A DNA stretch of 64,000 nucleotides from contig NZ_SRRU01000004.1 of assembly GCF_004784465.1 (NCBI RefSeq), positions 372,001 through 436,000 of the forward strand, read 5' to 3'. Shown in pieces: positions 9,157 through 18,208 of this stretch. The number at the start of each line of letters is the position of its first letter. The stretch's first letter is position 1. The stretch comes from Streptomyces griseoluteus (lineage in GTDB: Bacteria > Actinomycetota > Actinomycetes > Streptomycetales > Streptomycetaceae). The translations under genes and the position numbers were made by a program. A model generated the notes under the pieces. The model made no database searches. It saw only the letters and a program-made list of their open reading frames with translations, and was not told where the DNA came from.

Positions 9157-10017
9157 ATGTCCCATCAGGCTCACCCCCCTTCCCAGGCCGCCGAAGAGGC
9201 CGCTGAGCCCGAGACCCCGCATCTCGACTTCGCCGGTACGACGCCGTACGAGGACTACGTCCGGGCCGACGTGCTCACGCACCTCCAGCACACCCTCTCC
9301 GACGACCCCGGAGAGATGGTCTTCCTGGTCACGACCCAGGTCATGGAGCTGTGGTTCACGGTGATCACGCACGAGTGGGAGACCGCCGCGAAGGCGCTCC
9401 GCTCGGACGACGTGCCCACCGCGATCGCCGCGCTGAAGCGTTCCGTGCGCGAGCTGGACGCGCTGAACGCCTCCTGGCGCCCGCTGGCCCAGCTCACCCC
9501 GGCCCAGTTCAACTCGTACCGGTCCGCCCTGGGGGAGGGCTCGGGGTTCCAGTCGGCGATGTACCGCCGCATGGAGTTCCTGCTCGGCGACAAGTCCGCG
9601 TCGATGCTCGTCCCGCACCGCGGCACCCCCCGCACGTACGCCGAGCTGGAGAAGGCGCTGTGCGAGCCGAGCCTGTACGACGAGGCGGTACGCCTGCTCG
9701 CCCGCCGCGGCCACGCGATCCCCGCCGAGGTGCTGAACCGGGATGTGTCCCGGCGGTACGAGCCCGTCGACGCGGTCGAGGCCGCGTGGACGGCGGTGTA
9801 CTCCGGTGACCCCGACACCGACCTGGCCCGCCTCGGGGAAGCGCTGACGAACGTCGCCGAACTGGTGTGGCGATGGCGCAACGACCACCTCGTGGCCACC
9901 CGCCGCGCCATGGGCTCGAAGGCCGGCACCGGCGGCTCCGCCGGGGTGGCCTGGCTGGAGAAGCGGGCCCGCAAGAACGTGTTCCCCGAGCTGTGGACGG
10001 CGAGGTCCCATGTCTGA
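9157..10017 (+). CDS. kynA: Tryptophan 2,3-dioxygenase
   Basis: A 286-residue heme enzyme that opens the indole ring of L-tryptophan to N-formylkynurenine, the first step of the kynurenine pathway. Signatures are YEDYVRADVLTHLQ near the N terminus, FNSYRSALGEGSGFQSAMYRRMEFLLG in the middle and the heme-region WRWRNDHLVATRRAMGSKAGTGG near the C terminus. The ATG at 9157 has AGGAG 7-11 bases upstream, while earlier in-frame starts lack support. Its stop overlaps the kynU start (10010), implying coupled translation. Confidence 0.95.
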   Translation: MSHQAHPPSQAAEEAAEPETPHLDFAGTTPYEDYVRADVLTHLQHTLSDDPGEMVFLVTTQVMELWFTVITHEWETAAKALRSDDVPTAIAALKRSVRELDALNASWRPLAQLTPAQFNSYRSALGEGSGFQSAMYRRMEFLLGDKSASMLVPHRGTPRTYAELEKALCEPSLYDEAVRLLARRGHAIPAEVLNRDVSRRYEPVDAVEAAWTAVYSGDPDTDLARLGEALTNVAELVWRWRNDHLVATRRAMGSKAGTGGSAGVAWLEKRARKNVFPELWTARSHV

Positions 10018-11203
10018 CCGTACGGAACCGGCGCTGCGCGCCAAGGAGCTGGACGCGGCCGACGCGCTCGCCGGACTGCGTGACCGGTTCGTCCTCGACG
10101 AGGGCGTGTACCTGGACGGCAACTCGCTCGGCGCGCTCCCCGCGCACGTACCCGACCGGATGCGGGACGTACTGGCCCGTCAGTGGGGCGAGTTGCGCAT
10201 CCGCTCCTGGGACGAGTCGGGCTGGTGGACGGCGCCGGAGCGGATCGGGGACCGCATCGCCCCGCTGATCGGCGCTGGTCCGGGCCATGTCGTGGTGGGC
10301 GACTCGACAAGCGTCAACGTGTACAAGGCACTTGTGGCGGCCGTACGGATGGCGGGGGAGGGCCGCGACGAGATCCTGGTCGACGCGACGACCTTCCCCA
10401 CGGACGGCTACATCGCCAACTCGGCCGCAAGGATGACGGGTTGTGAGCTGCGCGCCCTGGCCCCCGCCGAGATCCCCGCTGCCCTGGGCCCGCGCACGGC
10501 CGCGGTCCTGCTGAACCACGTCGACTACCGCACCGGCCGCCTGCACGACCTGCCCGCGCTGACGGCGGCCGTCCACGACGCCGGCGCGCTGGTCGTCTGG
10601 GACCTCTGTCACAGCGCCGGCGCACTGCCGGTCGGGCTGGACGCGCACGGGGTGGACCTGGCGGTCGGCTGCACCTACAAGTACCTGAACGGCGGCCCCG
10701 GTTCACCGGCTTACCTGTACGTCCGCGGCGATCTCCAGGACCGTTTCGACTCGCCCCTGCCGGGCTGGAACTCGCACGCCGAACCCTTCGGGATGAACCC
10801 CGAGTACACCCCGGTGCCGGGCGCGCGGCGCGGGCGGGTCGGCACGCCGGACATCCTCTCCATGCTGGCGCTCGAAGCGGCACTGGAGGTGTGGGACGGG
10901 GTCTCGGTGGACGCCGTACGGGCGAAGTCGCTGGCCCTGACCGACTTCTTCCTGGACTGCGTGACCGCGTACACCGAGCCCGGCCGAGTGGAGTGCGTGA
11001 CCCCGCTGCGGCACGAGGAGCGGGGCAGCCAGGTCGCGCTGCGCTGCGCGGACGCCGGTGACGTGATGAAACGGCTGATCGACCGGGGCGTGGTGGGCGA
11101 CTTCCGCCACCCGGACGTGCTGCGCTTCGGCTTCACCCCGCTGTACGTCGGTTTCGCGGACGCGGAGCGGGCGGCGCGGGTGCTCGGAGAGGTGCTGGCG
11201 TAG
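10010..11203 (+). CDS. kynU: Kynureninase
   Basis: A 397-residue PLP enzyme of the aminotransferase-V fold that splits kynurenine (or 3-hydroxykynurenine) to anthranilate (or hydroxyanthranilate) and alanine. The PLP-binding Lys is K224 in GCTYKYLNGGPG; VWDLCHSAG supplies the Asp and His that contact the cofactor, and the N-terminal YLDGNSLG is family-typical. The start overlaps the kynA stop by 8 bases. A very strong terminator follows at 11223, so kynA-kynU looks like a bicistronic unit. Confidence 0.95.
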   Translation: MSDRTEPALRAKELDAADALAGLRDRFVLDEGVYLDGNSLGALPAHVPDRMRDVLARQWGELRIRSWDESGWWTAPERIGDRIAPLIGAGPGHVVVGDSTSVNVYKALVAAVRMAGEGRDEILVDATTFPTDGYIANSAARMTGCELRALAPAEIPAALGPRTAAVLLNHVDYRTGRLHDLPALTAAVHDAGALVVWDLCHSAGALPVGLDAHGVDLAVGCTYKYLNGGPGSPAYLYVRGDLQDRFDSPLPGWNSHAEPFGMNPEYTPVPGARRGRVGTPDILSMLALEAALEVWDGVSVDAVRAKSLALTDFFLDCVTAYTEPGRVECVTPLRHEERGSQVALRCADAGDVMKRLIDRGVVGDFRHPDVLRFGFTPLYVGFADAERAARVLGEVLA

Positions 11204-11222
11204 GCGCTGGAACGGGGCGCCG

Positions 11223-11263
11223 GGGGGCTGTGCGGAGGGACGAACTCCGCGCAGCCCCCTTTT
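11223..11263 (+). terminator. Intrinsic terminator of kynA-kynU
   Basis: Seen: arms 11223-11237 and 11245-11259 form a 15-bp stem with one G-U pair and a 7-nt loop, followed directly by TTTT (11260-11263). This is the most canonical rho-independent terminator in the window and separates kynB from kynAU. Confidence 0.9.
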
Positions 11264-11387
11264 GCCTCACCCTGGGTGACATCCCCGTGTCCGCGCACGT
11301 CACGGGCCTGGTACCGTCCCGGCCAACGGCCGAATCCCACCGTGGCCCTGGCCCGCCAAATCCCGTACACAGCTGGAAGGTTGGAGC

Positions 11388-12281
11388 ATGCCGGAGGACG
11401 CAAGCGCAGCCCGTGCCGCCGCCGAGGAGGAGTCGGCGTTCTCCCATCCGCCCGTCGACCCCGACGCGAGCGCCCCCTACGGGGACCACCCCGACCAGGT
11501 GATCGACTTCTACGCCCCGCGCACCGGCACGGCGTCCGCGCCGCTGGTCGTGGTCCTGCACGGCGGGGCGTGGCGGGCGCGGTACGACCGGCGGCACATC
11601 ACGCCGTTCGCGGACTTCCTGGCGCGGCGGGGATTCGCCGTGGCGAACGTGGAGTACCGGCGCGGCGGGCCGGACATCCCGGCCCAGAACACGGGCGGCG
11701 AACCGGCTTCCGCGCCTGTGGCGGGCCGGTGGCCGGAGACCTTCGACGACGTCGCCGCCGCGCTGGACGCGCTGCCGGAGCTGGCCCGCGAGGCGCTGCC
11801 GAGCGCGGACGCCCGGCGCATGGTCCTCACCGGGCACTCTGCGGGCGGGCACCTCGCGCTGTGGGCGGCCGCCCGGCACGTCCTCCCGGCGGACTCGCCC
11901 TGGCGTACGGACCGGCCGGCGCCCCTGCGGGGGGTCGTCGCGCTGGCCCCGATCGCGGATCTGGGACTGGCGGAGAGGCTGGAGGTCTGCGAGGGGGCGG
12001 TAGGCCAGCTCCTCGGTGGGCCGCACTTGTCCGTGGAGCGGGCCCCGCACGCGGACCCCGCGCTGCTCCTCCCGACCGGTATCGCCACGACCCTGGTGCA
12101 GGGCCGTACCGACCGGGACGTCCCCTACGAGGTGGCGGAGTCCTTCGCGGACGCGGCGGCCAGGGCCGGGGAGATCGTGGGGGTGACGCTGCTGGAGGAC
12201 GTCGGCCACTTCCCGCTGATCGATCCGGCGGCGGACGCGGCCGCGGTGGTGGCGGAGGAGATCGCCCAACTGGCCTTCTAG
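11388..12281 (+). CDS. kynB: Alpha/beta hydrolase, probable N-formylkynurenine formamidase
   Basis: A 297-residue alpha/beta hydrolase. It has the esterase/formamidase oxyanion motif LHGGAWR, the nucleophile elbow GHSAGGH with S151, and a late His in EDVGHFPLID. Its position after kynA and kynU supports the missing middle step, hydrolysis of N-formylkynurenine to kynurenine and formate; this rests on context and on the GGAWR-type motif rather than strict homology to the metal-type KynB. It is separated from kynU by a strong terminator and 128 bases, so it probably has its own promoter. It could also be a general esterase. Confidence 0.75.
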   Translation: MPEDASAARAAAEEESAFSHPPVDPDASAPYGDHPDQVIDFYAPRTGTASAPLVVVLHGGAWRARYDRRHITPFADFLARRGFAVANVEYRRGGPDIPAQNTGGEPASAPVAGRWPETFDDVAAALDALPELAREALPSADARRMVLTGHSAGGHLALWAAARHVLPADSPWRTDRPAPLRGVVALAPIADLGLAERLEVCEGAVGQLLGGPHLSVERAPHADPALLLPTGIATTLVQGRTDRDVPYEVAESFADAAARAGEIVGVTLLEDVGHFPLIDPAADAAAVVAEEIAQLAF

Positions 12282-12283
12282 CC

Positions 12284-12505
12284 CTACGCCTTGACCGGGT
12301 CCTCGCCGGGTCGCTTGACAAGGCGGTCGCCGACGGCCAGGGACTTCCAGAGCTGTCGGCCGATCCGTACCTTCGTGGACGCGCCGTCGTCCAGGCGGAG
12401 TTCGGCGAAGTGGTACATGTTCGCGCCGTCGAGCATGCCGCGCGACTTGTCGGTGACGACGCCTTCCCAGGCGTCGTCCTGTCCGGGTTTGCGGGATTTG
12501 AACAT
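12284..12505 (-). CDS. Small conserved protein (DUF7489-like)
   Basis: A 73-residue basic protein of unknown function: MFKSRKPGQDDAWEGVV, then a beta-rich core (YHFAELRLDDG, KVRIGRQLWKSLAVGDRLVK). It looks like a small all-beta domain that I associate with DUF7489 in Streptomyces; the number is from memory. Its stop lies 2 bases from the convergent kynB stop. The ATG at 12505 is the only sensible start. Confidence 0.7.
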   Translation of the reverse strand: MFKSRKPGQDDAWEGVVTDKSRGMLDGANMYHFAELRLDDGASTKVRIGRQLWKSLAVGDRLVKRPGEDPVKA

Positions 12506-12614
12506 GGGGCGAGTCTAGGAAGGCGGGGTCCCCGGGGGCAGTGCCGAGGGGCATGTCCTGGGAATGACACATGTCATCTACCCCGGTGGGGTTCGTACGC
12601 ACTAGCGTCCCCCC

Positions 12615-13823
12615 ATGGGCACCACCTTCGACCCCTGGTCACCGGAGTTCCTCACCGACCCCTACCCGGCCTACGCCGAGCTGCGGGGGCGCGGGCGGGT
12701 GATCCGGTACGAGCCGACGGACCAGTGGCTGGTGCCGCACCACGCCGACGTGTCGGCGCTGCTGCGGGACCGGCGGCTGGGGCGGACGTACCAGCACCGT
12801 TTCACGCACGAGGAGTTCGGCCGTACCGCGCCGCCTCCCGAGCACGAGCCGTTCCACACGCTCAACGATCACGGCATGCTCGACCTGGAGCCGCCGGACC
12901 ACACCCGCATCCGGCGCCTGGTCTCCAAGGCGTTCACCCCGCGCACGGTGGAGCGGCTGCGGGGGTACGTGCACGGGCTGGCGGACTCCCTGGTGGCCGG
13001 CCTGGTCGCGGCGGGCGGGGGTGATCTCCTGGCGGACGTGGCGGAGCCCCTCCCGGTCGCGGTGATCGCGGAACTCCTGGGCATCCCGGAGGGGGACCGG
13101 GGACCGCTGCGGCCCTGGTCGGCGGACATCTGCGGAATGTACGAGCTGAATCCGTCGCCGGAGGCGGCGGCGCGGGCGGTACGGGCGTCGGTGGAGTTCT
13201 CGGAGTACCTGCGGGGCCTCATCGCGGCGCGCCGCGCGGCCCCCGGGGAGGACCTGATCTCGGCCCTGATCGCGGCCCACGACGAGGGCGACCGGCTCAC
13301 CGAGCAGGAGATGATCTCCACGGCGGTGCTGCTGCTGAACGCGGGCCACGAGGCGACGGTGAACGCCACGACGAACGGCTGGCTGGCGCTGTTCGAGCAC
13401 CCGGATCAACTGGCGGCTCTCCGCGCCGACTCGACTCTGATCCCCACGGCGGTGGAGGAGTTGCTCCGCTACGACACCCCGCTCCAGCTCTTCGAACGCT
13501 GGGTCCTGGACGACATCGAACTCGGCGGCACGACCATCCCGCGGGGCGCCGAACTCGCCCTCCTCTTCGGCTCGGCCAACCACGACGAGGCTGTCTTCGA
13601 CGCCCCGACGACCCTGGACCTGACCCGTAGGGACAACCCCCACATCTCCTTCAGCGCGGGCACCCACTACTGCATCGGCGCCCCCCTGGCCCGCCTGGAG
13701 CTGGGGGCGTCCATGAGGGCTCTGCTGACCCTGGCCCCCACCCTGACCCTGGCCTCCGAGCCTGCCCGCAAGCCGGGCTTCGTGATGCGGGGGCTGGAGG
13801 AACTGAGGGTGACCGTCGTCTGA
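12615..13823 (+). CDS. Cytochrome P450
   Basis: A 402-residue bacterial class I P450 monooxygenase. The heme ligand is C353 in FSAGTHYCIGAPLARLE; the K-helix ExxR is EELLR; the I-helix oxygen-activation region reads NAGHEATVNATTNG, with His-Glu-Ala in place of the usual acid-Thr arrangement. PPDHTRIRRLVSKAFTPR is the C-helix motif. No ferredoxin or biosynthetic partners lie next to it, so the substrate is unknown. The ATG at 12615 is preceded by a run of Cs rather than a clear ribosome-binding site. Confidence 0.92.
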   Translation: MGTTFDPWSPEFLTDPYPAYAELRGRGRVIRYEPTDQWLVPHHADVSALLRDRRLGRTYQHRFTHEEFGRTAPPPEHEPFHTLNDHGMLDLEPPDHTRIRRLVSKAFTPRTVERLRGYVHGLADSLVAGLVAAGGGDLLADVAEPLPVAVIAELLGIPEGDRGPLRPWSADICGMYELNPSPEAAARAVRASVEFSEYLRGLIAARRAAPGEDLISALIAAHDEGDRLTEQEMISTAVLLLNAGHEATVNATTNGWLALFEHPDQLAALRADSTLIPTAVEELLRYDTPLQLFERWVLDDIELGGTTIPRGAELALLFGSANHDEAVFDAPTTLDLTRRDNPHISFSAGTHYCIGAPLARLELGASMRALLTLAPTLTLASEPARKPGFVMRGLEELRVTVV

Positions 13824-13837
13824 GGCGTTCCGGGGCG

Positions 13838-14353
13838 TCAGAGGTCGTTGAACGGGTCGGGGTAGGCGAAGGCGCCCCGTAGCGCCGGGGCGTAAGCGCT
13901 CAGGGTGCGGACCTGGAAGTAGTCGCCCCAGCCGGGATCGGGAGGGGTGATGCCGTACCGCGTGCTCGCCCGGAAGCCGAAGCGGTTGTAGTACGCGGGG
14001 TTGCCGAGCAGCGCGACGAGGGGTTCGCCGGTCGCGTCCGCCGCGCCCAGTACGGAATGGACGAGCGCCAGGCCGACGCCACGGCGTTGGTGCGCCGGGT
14101 GCACGCTGAGCGGGCCGAGCCCGAGGACCGGGTGGGTTCCGACGTGCCCGCGGGTGCAGACGACGTGCCCGATGATCTCCCCCTGCTCACCGGTCGCCAC
14201 CATCGACAGCTCCGGAAGCCACGCCTCACAGGTCCGCAACCGGTCCAGGAGGCCGGCCTCCACGGGGTCCGGCGTTTCCGGCTTGGCGAACGCGGCGGTG
14301 GTGACCGCGCGTACGGCGGGTTCGTCGGCGGGCGCTTCTCGTCGGATCAGCAT
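13838..14353 (-). CDS. GNAT-family N-acetyltransferase
   Basis: A 171-residue acetyl-CoA-dependent acetyltransferase. MLIRREAPADEPAVRAV is the usual N-terminal strand and helix, and LGLGPLSVHPAHQRRGVGLALVHSVL carries the acetyl-CoA-binding Q/RxxGxG/A signature. LLGNPAYYNRFGF is typical of the YhbS-like subgroup. The start was placed at 14353, at the beginning of the fold; a GTG/ATG extension to 14389 is possible. It converges on the P450 gene. The substrate is unknown. Confidence 0.85.
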   Translation of the reverse strand: MLIRREAPADEPAVRAVTTAAFAKPETPDPVEAGLLDRLRTCEAWLPELSMVATGEQGEIIGHVVCTRGHVGTHPVLGLGPLSVHPAHQRRGVGLALVHSVLGAADATGEPLVALLGNPAYYNRFGFRASTRYGITPPDPGWGDYFQVRTLSAYAPALRGAFAYPDPFNDL

Positions 14354-14428
14354 CCGCCCAGTCTCGGTGGCTGAACAGCGGGACGGCAAAGGCTTTTGCC
14401 CGGCCGGGCGGCCGCCGAAGGTTCACCC

Positions 14429-15103
14429 TCAGGTGGAAGGTGCCAGGTTGACGTTGATGTTTCCGCCGCCGGTTCGGATGGTCACGTGGTGCGGGGAGGA
14501 CGGGTCGGTCGGGACCGAGACCGTGTTGCGGCCGCCGCTCGTGGTGGCGTCGACGGCGTAGGGGGTGCGGGGGAGGGTGACCGTGACATTGCCGCCGCCC
14601 GTTTCCGCGGTCAGGGCGGACGGGGGCTTCTTCAGTGACGCCTCGATGTTTCCGCCGTCCGTCCGGGCGGAGAGGGTCTTGGGGGCGGTGTCGGTCACGC
14701 GTACGTTTCCGCCGCCCGTGCGGGCCGTCATCGCGCCGTCGACCTCGCGGACGGTGATGTTGCCGCCCTCCGTGTCCAGGGTCAGGGTCGTGCCGGGGGG
14801 CACGGAGACGGTGTAGTTCACGCCGCAGTCGTCGCAGCGGGGGGCGGTGAGGGTGAGGCGGCCGTTGCGCACGGAGTGCTCGGTACGGGGCTTGTCACCG
14901 GCGTACCGGATCTTCTCCGTGACCTGCGCGCCGGTGCCCTCACCGGGTACGACGTCGATGTTCCCGCCCTTCGTCGTCACGCTCAGCGCGGTCACCTTCG
15001 CGTCGATCCCGTACTGGGCCGTCGCCGACTTGTCCTGCACGGCACACCCACCGAGCGCGACCCCCGCCAGAACCGTCCCGGCCACCAACAGCTTCTTCTT
15101 CAT
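14429..15103 (-). CDS. DUF4097-type beta-repeat lipoprotein
   Basis: A 224-residue secreted lipoprotein. The signal peptide (MKKKLLVAGTVLAGVALGGC) ends in an LGGC lipobox, so Cys20 would be lipidated. The mature part is a series of short beta-strand repeats built around TxGGNIxV/TGGGNVxV units, the DUF4097 putative-adhesin beta-helix pattern. A cysteine pair (RCDDCG) lies mid-repeat. The start at 15103 is set by the signal peptide. The function is unknown; related proteins often accompany regulators, but none is adjacent here. Confidence 0.85.
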   Translation of the reverse strand: MKKKLLVAGTVLAGVALGGCAVQDKSATAQYGIDAKVTALSVTTKGGNIDVVPGEGTGAQVTEKIRYAGDKPRTEHSVRNGRLTLTAPRCDDCGVNYTVSVPPGTTLTLDTEGGNITVREVDGAMTARTGGGNVRVTDTAPKTLSARTDGGNIEASLKKPPSALTAETGGGNVTVTLPRTPYAVDATTSGGRNTVSVPTDPSSPHHVTIRTGGGNINVNLAPST

Positions 15104-15202
15104 ACGTCCCCCTGAATTCCGCCGCCCCCCACAGGTAGCAGCCCCCACCCGCCACCGAGGCGAAACGGCTTGATCCAGCCACCCGAAATGACGGAAACCG
15201 GG

Positions 15203-15601
15203 TCAGTGGAGCCAGTCCTCGGTGGCCCGGTGCCGCCCCAGCCCCACGGCCGTGAACTCGTCCTCACCGGCCCCCGCGACCACCCCCAGCCGCCGCAGCG
15301 CCCGGGAGATCGGCGAGCCCTCGGCAGGAAAGGGCTCGCCCTCCGGCAGGTGAAGGGGACCCAGCACGGCAACCCCGCCCTTCCAGACGGTGGCCCACTG
15401 CTCCCCGAGCCCCCCGAAGTACTCCGCACCCACGCGAGCGACCGGCCCCGCCGCCGACCAGACGACAAGCTCCCCCTCAGACACCGCTCGCCCCGGATCG
15501 GGCAGCAGCCCCATCCCCTGCCCGAGCGGTACGACCCGCGCCCCCGACGTCCGCCTCAACACCGAGGCTTCGCCCACGATCCCGAGCAACACGTACGCCA
15601 C
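15203..15601 (-). CDS. Hypothetical protein
   Basis: A 132-residue protein with no recognised domain, rich in Gly, Val and Trp and likely beta-rich (VLLGIVGEASVLRRTSGARVVPLGQGMGLLPDP). No signal peptide or membrane helix is evident. It lies between the lipoprotein and the ABC permease on the same strand but with gaps of ~100 and ~75 bases. Codon bias supports it over the overlapping frames. The family is probably a Streptomyces-conserved hypothetical. Confidence 0.6.
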   Translation of the reverse strand: MAYVLLGIVGEASVLRRTSGARVVPLGQGMGLLPDPGRAVSEGELVVWSAAGPVARVGAEYFGGLGEQWATVWKGGVAVLGPLHLPEGEPFPAEGSPISRALRRLGVVAGAGEDEFTAVGLGRHRATEDWLH

Positions 15602-15676
15602 CCCATCACCCCCGCCCCGAAGTTACCCCCCCACGAGTGAACCCCCGTCCCCTCCGCGCCCCACCCCCACATGGAC

Positions 15677-17233
15677 TCAGCTCCCCAGGTCCCGGCGACG
15701 CAGGCCCACGAGCCCCGCGCTCGTCAGCAGCATCGCCAGCCCGATCAGCACTCCCACCGGCCCCCAAGTCATTCCCGCCCCAGGCAGCTTCGGGAGGTGG
15801 TCGTACGGGGAGACCGCCAGCAGCCACCTCGGGGCGTCCAGGGCTGATCCGACCCAGCCGATGAGCAGCACGGCCCCCGCGACCGCCCACCCCGCCACCG
15901 CCACCCTCGGGGCGAACCCGTAGAGGAGTACCGTCACGGCCCCCAGGGCCCACGCGGCCGGTACCTGGACCAGGCAGGCGCCCATCACCGCGTCCGGCCG
16001 CTCCCCGTACCCCGCCCAGAAGCCGAGCCCGGCGAGCAGCATCAGCAGTGCCACACCGCCGAACGCGGTCACCAGGTGGCCCCCCGCCCAGCGGAGGCGG
16101 CTCACCGCGCAGGCCAGCAAGGGTTCGGCCCGGCCCGAGGACTCCTCCGAGGAGAGGCGGAGGACCGCCGAGACCACGTACAGCGCGGAGACCAGGCCCA
16201 GCATGCTGATCATCGCGGAGAGGAACGTGTCCGTGACACCCGCACGGCCCCCCATCCGTTCCAGGACCGCCCTCGCGCCCGCGTTCCCCGACATCATGTC
16301 CGCCGCTCCCTCGGTCAGGCTGCCGTAGATCACGCCGGCCAGGAAGAAGCCGGTGCTCCAGCCCAGCAGCGCGCCGCGCTGGAGGCGCCAGGCGAGGGCG
16401 CCCGCGCTGCCCAGACGGCCCACGGCGGGGCCCGGCCGGGTGGGGAGGAAGCTCATGCCGAGGTCGCGGCGACCGGCCAGGGCGTAGGCCAGCAGAGCTT
16501 GGGACAAACAGGCAAGGGCTGACAGGCCGAGCACCCACCACCGTTCCCCCGCGTACGCCCGCACCTTCTCCAGCCACCCCAGCGGCGAAGCCCAGGTCAG
16601 CCACGCAGGGCCCGCGTCCCCCGCCGCCCGCAGCACGAAGGCCGCCCCCAGCAACCCTGCCGTCAGCCCCCGCGCCAGCCGCGCACTCTGGGTGAGCTGA
16701 GCCGCCACCGCGGCCGCCGACGCGAAGACCAGCCCGGTCAAGCCCACAGCGAGCCCGAGAGCCAGAGCGCCCGACAGGCCCAGCGACGCCAACCCCGCGA
16801 TCAGGACGACCGCCAGCACCCCGTTCGCCGCCGCTGACGTCAGCAGCGCGGAACTCAGCGGCGCGCGCCGGCCCACCGCGCCGGAGGCGATCACCTCCAG
16901 CCTCCCGCTCTCCTCCTCGTCACGGGTGTGCCGGATGACGATCAGGAGGCTCATCACGGCGGCCAGGAGCCCGGCGTACACGCCGACGCGCCAGGCGGTC
17001 AGGCCACCCAGGGAATCGTCCAGCGCGGGCCCTGTCAGGGCCCGCAGGGAGGCGTTGCCGGCCATCTGCGAACGCAGGGCGGCACGCTCCGCCTCCGTGG
17101 CGTACAGCCCCCGGAGGGTCCCCGGCATCGACAGCACCATCAGGGCGTTCACACCGATCCACACCGGGAGCAGCACCCGGTCCCGCCGCAGCGCGAAGCG
17201 GAACAGCACCCCCGTCCCCACCAGCGCACTCAT
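15677..17233 (-). CDS. ABC-2-type exporter permease
   Basis: A 518-residue membrane protein with about twelve helices, the size and architecture of the polyketide-antibiotic exporter permeases of actinomycetes (two six-helix halves in one chain). The N terminus [20 protein letters not shown] is family-typical. Its ATG at 17233 overlaps the stop of the ATPase gene (ATGA), so the two form one translationally coupled exporter. Regulation probably comes from the MarR/GbsR-type gene at 18209. The substrate is unknown. Confidence 0.88.
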   Translation of the reverse strand: MSALVGTGVLFRFALRRDRVLLPVWIGVNALMVLSMPGTLRGLYATEAERAALRSQMAGNASLRALTGPALDDSLGGLTAWRVGVYAGLLAAVMSLLIVIRHTRDEEESGRLEVIASGAVGRRAPLSSALLTSAAANGVLAVVLIAGLASLGLSGALALGLAVGLTGLVFASAAAVAAQLTQSARLARGLTAGLLGAAFVLRAAGDAGPAWLTWASPLGWLEKVRAYAGERWWVLGLSALACLSQALLAYALAGRRDLGMSFLPTRPGPAVGRLGSAGALAWRLQRGALLGWSTGFFLAGVIYGSLTEGAADMMSGNAGARAVLERMGGRAGVTDTFLSAMISMLGLVSALYVVSAVLRLSSEESSGRAEPLLACAVSRLRWAGGHLVTAFGGVALLMLLAGLGFWAGYGERPDAVMGACLVQVPAAWALGAVTVLLYGFAPRVAVAGWAVAGAVLLIGWVGSALDAPRWLLAVSPYDHLPKLPGAGMTWGPVGVLIGLAMLLTSAGLVGLRRRDLGS

Positions 17234-18135
17234 CAGGCGGTCACCCCTACGGCGTCCGCACCCTCGTAGTGCCGCAGGAACAACTCCTCCAGCGTCGGCG
17301 GAGTACACGTCAGCGACCGCACCCCCGCCGCGCTCAACACCCGTAGCACCGCGTCAAGTTCGGCGGTGTCCACCTGAAGCCGCACCCGAGGCCCCCGCAC
17401 CTCCAGGTCGTGCACCCCGGCCAGCCCCTCCACGTCCACCGCCGAGGAAACCTCCGCCCGCACACTCGTCCGCGTCAGATGCCGCAGCTCCGTGAGCGAC
17501 CCGCTCTCCACCGTGCGCCCCTTCCGCACGATGCTGACCCGGTCGCACAGGGACTCCACCTCGCTGAGGATGTGCGAGGAGAGCAGGACGGTACGGCCCC
17601 GCTCCCGCTCCTCGCGGACGCAGCTCTGGAAGACCTCCTCCATCAACGGGTCCAGCCCGGACGTCGGTTCGTCCAGGATCAGCAGGTCCACCTCGGAGGC
17701 GAAGGCGGCGACCAGGGCGACCTTCTGCCGGTTGCCCTTGGAGTAGGTGTGGCCCTTCTTCGTGGGGTCCAGCTCGAAGCGGGCGACGAGTTCGGCACGG
17801 CGGCGCGTGTCCAGCCCGCCGCGCAGCCGGCCGTAGAGGTCGATGACCTCGCCGCCAGACAGGCCCCGCCACAGCGTCACGTCCCCGGGGACGTACGCGA
17901 TGCGCCGGTGGATCTCGACCGCGTCGGCCCACGGGTCGCGGCCGAGGATCTGCGCGGCGCCGGAGTCGGCGCGGAGGAGGCCGAGGAGGACGCGGATGGT
18001 GGTGGACTTGCCGGCGCCGTTGGGGCCGAGGAGGCCGTGCACCTCGCCGGCCTCGACCTCCAGGTCGAGGCCGGTCAGGGCGGGGGTACGGCCGAAGGAC
18101 TTGTGCAGCCCCGAGACCGTGAGTGCCTTGGTCAT
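17233..18135 (-). CDS. ABC transporter ATP-binding protein
   Basis: A 300-residue ABC ATPase of the drug-exporter (DrrA/CcmA) type. Walker [10 protein letters not shown], a variant signature YSKGNRQK in place of LSGGQ, Walker [14 protein letters not shown] and the H-loop SSHILSE are all visible. The last ~80 residues form the C-terminal domain of this subfamily. It is the first gene of the exporter operon and overlaps the permease start. Its ATG lies 12 bases from the palindrome at 18147-18185, where the divergent regulator probably acts. Confidence 0.92.
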   Translation of the reverse strand: MTKALTVSGLHKSFGRTPALTGLDLEVEAGEVHGLLGPNGAGKSTTIRVLLGLLRADSGAAQILGRDPWADAVEIHRRIAYVPGDVTLWRGLSGGEVIDLYGRLRGGLDTRRRAELVARFELDPTKKGHTYSKGNRQKVALVAAFASEVDLLILDEPTSGLDPLMEEVFQSCVREERERGRTVLLSSHILSEVESLCDRVSIVRKGRTVESGSLTELRHLTRTSVRAEVSSAVDVEGLAGVHDLEVRGPRVRLQVDTAELDAVLRVLSAAGVRSLTCTPPTLEELFLRHYEGADAVGVTA

Positions 18136-18146
18136 GGTTCAGAAAG

Positions 18147-18185
18147 TACGCTTCCTTCAGAAGTTTGTGAAGTTAAGGAAGCGTA
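18147..18185. promoter_or_regulatory. Palindromic operator between ABC exporter and MarR-type regulator
   Basis: Seen: TACGCTTCCTT (18147-18157) and its exact complement AAGGAAGCGTA (18175-18185), with a second nested inverted pair CTTCA/TGAAG (18155-18159, 18168-18172). It fills the 73-base divergent intergenic region. Inference: the binding site of the regulator at 18209, controlling both directions. Confidence 0.75.
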
Positions 18186-18208
18186 TGAATCAGAGTTAGG
18201 GTGAGGGC

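Noticed and set aside
12615..13823. P450 as part of a biosynthetic gene cluster
   Set aside because: Neighbours are kynurenine genes, an acetyltransferase and a lipoprotein; no synthase, ferredoxin or other cluster gene is present.
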